Source: an uncultured Eubacteriales bacterium
Lineage (GTDB): Bacteria; Bacillota; Clostridia; Oscillospirales; Oscillospiraceae
Assembly: GCA_902475855.1 (NCBI GenBank)
Contig: CABSBF010000039.1
Span: 1 to 14,595, forward strand
Reading direction: 5' to 3'
Length of the DNA stretch: 14,595 bases
The translations under genes and the position numbers were made by a program. Positions within the stretch are counted from its first letter, which is position 1. Each line of letters starts with the position of its first letter. The notes under the pieces are model-generated. The model made no database searches. It was not told where the DNA came from and worked only from the letters and a program-made list of their open reading frames with translations. Shown one piece after another: positions 13,671 to 14,595 of the stretch.

Positions 13671-14480
13671 TTATCCGTTCGCTGCAACCGCGCCGGCCTT
13701 TGCAATGACGCTTGCCGCGTCCGCGGAGGTCACATAGTCGAAGAACTCCTGCGCCGTCTTGCTCAGTTCCCTGCCCTCAACCGTGACGAGGACGAAGGGA
13801 CGCTGGATGACGTAGCTGCCGTCCTTAACGCTTGCTTCCGTCGGCTCCACGCCGCCGACCTTCAGAACCTTGACGCTGTCCTTCAGTGCCGCCAGAGAGG
13901 CATAGCCGATGGCATCCGGGTTCTGGGAGACGGTCGTGATGACGTCGCCGGTGGAGGTCAGCTCCTGACGGTACTTGCAGTTACCTTCGGTGCCGGTGAT
14001 GGACTCGAAGCCGTCGCGCGTGCCGCTGCCGGCCTCGCGGCCGATCAGGACGATCTCGGCGTCGTTGCCGCCGACGTCCTTCCAGTTGGTGATTTCGCCG
14101 GTGTAGATTTTTGCAATGGTTTCTACATCAAGGTCGGAAACGGGGTTGTCGGGATGCGTGATGATCGCAATGCCGTCGTAAGCCAGAACGGTCTGCTTCA
14201 GGCCACTCGATTTTTCCTCGTCCTTCAGGTTTCTGCTTGCCAGACCGATGTCGCAGGCGCCTGCCTGAACTGCCTTGATGCCGGAACCGGATCCGGTGGG
14301 GTTATAGGTGAAGGTAGTTCCTTCATACTTCTGCATGAAGGATTCGCCCAGCGCGCCGATCACTTTTTCCATGGAAGTGGAGCCATCCGTGGAAACGGTG
14401 CCGCCATCCTTCGAGCCGCAGGCTGCAAACAGCGCAGCGACACAGGCCAAAGCCAGTACGATTGTGAGAATCTTTTTCAT
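13671..14480 (-). CDS. pstS: Phosphate-binding lipoprotein PstS
   Basis: A 269-aa substrate-binding protein that delivers phosphate to PstCA. It has a lipoprotein signal peptide with lipobox LFAAC, Cys21 being the lipid-anchored residue, as expected for a Gram-positive surface lipoprotein. Phosphate-contact regions of the family are visible: DGSTSMEKV (32-40), PTGSGSGIKAV (61-71), CDIGLASR (76-83) and REAGSGTRDGFES (148-160). Length is at the short end of the family, typical of Clostridia. AAGGAGA lies about ten bases before the ATG. It is the first gene of the pst-pho operon. Confidence 0.97.
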   Translation of the reverse strand: MKKILTIVLALACVAALFAACGSKDGGTVSTDGSTSMEKVIGALGESFMQKYEGTTFTYNPTGSGSGIKAVQAGACDIGLASRNLKDEEKSSGLKQTVLAYDGIAIITHPDNPVSDLDVETIAKIYTGEITNWKDVGGNDAEIVLIGREAGSGTRDGFESITGTEGNCKYRQELTSTGDVITTVSQNPDAIGYASLAALKDSVKVLKVGGVEPTEASVKDGSYVIQRPFVLVTVEGRELSKTAQEFFDYVTSADAASVIAKAGAVAANG

Positions 14481-14511
14481 TGTTCAGATCTCCTTTTTCA
14501 TTTTGAATTAT

Positions 14512-14583
14512 TGTTAATTACGCTTCCGAGAATACTGCGGCTGTGTAAAATGAAAAAGATTTTTTTTGTAAAATAGTTGTCAA
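14512..14583 (-). promoter_or_regulatory. pstS upstream region with candidate Pho boxes
   Basis: On the minus strand TTGACA (14578-14583) and TTTACA (14567-14572) are exactly 11 bp apart, the spacing of PhoP direct repeats in Bacillus (TTAACA-like, 5-bp gaps). Further TTTACA (14544-14549) and TTAACA (14512-14517) lie close to the same helical phase. A possible -10 TATTCT (14529-14534) has TTTTCA 16 bases upstream. A TATAAT (14584-14589) abuts the first repeat, with its -35 outside the window, so the real promoter could be either one. Phosphate control of the operon is inferred. Confidence 0.45.
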
Positions 14584-14595
14584 ATTATAAAAAAT

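Noticed and set aside
1..14595. A CRISPR array, phage, toxin-antitoxin or defence system
   Set aside because: No regularly spaced repeats and no nuclease, integrase, toxin or transposase gene apart from the small housekeeping-type GIY-YIG protein. The rest is core metabolism, transport and signalling.

Overview
The window is a GC-rich, densely packed stretch of bacterial chromosome. Strong Shine-Dalgarno sites, ATGA-type gene overlaps, TTGACA/TATAAT-like promoters and the protein types fit a Gram-positive anaerobe, probably a gut Clostridia member of the Oscillospiraceae/Ruminococcaceae kind. The taxon is inferred; no rRNA or taxonomic marker is present. There is no clear phage, CRISPR, tRNA or complete insertion sequence.

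Left part (1-4360) is the PEP/pyruvate node. Pyruvate kinase (pyk, minus strand) is preceded by a promoter and a leader of about 170 nt. That leader folds into several hairpins and ends in an intrinsic terminator just before the ribosome binding site, which looks like transcription attenuation or a riboswitch. Divergent from it is a 191-aa membrane-anchored or secreted protein that I do not recognise, with its own consensus-like promoter and terminator. ATP-type PEP carboxykinase (pckA, plus strand) follows, with an extended -10 promoter and an upstream 8-bp dyad.

Middle part (4361-8110). A gene-free stretch of about 325 bp carries a perfect 13-bp palindrome of the kind seen in IS200/IS605-type ends or REP-like elements. 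Next come a membrane-anchored alpha/beta hydrolase (minus) and, divergently, an operon of CTP synthase (pyrG), a Dabb-domain protein and a GIY-YIG endonuclease-family protein. Two strong hairpins separate this operon from the convergent phosphate operon.

Right part (8109-14595, all minus strand) is a complete phosphate-acquisition operon in the order pstS-pstC-pstA-pstB-phoU-phoB-phoR. PstS captures phosphate, PstCA form the channel and PstB powers it. PhoU links transporter state to the PhoR/PhoB two-component system, encoded at the distal end of the same operon. Most junctions overlap by 1-4 bases or are a few bases apart, except pstS-pstC, which holds a small hairpin. TTGACA/TTTACA repeats on an 11-bp period upstream of pstS are a candidate Pho box, implying autoregulation.

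Most of the window is ordinary core metabolism. The best candidates for something undescribed are the pyk leader RNA and the unrecognised exported protein beside it.
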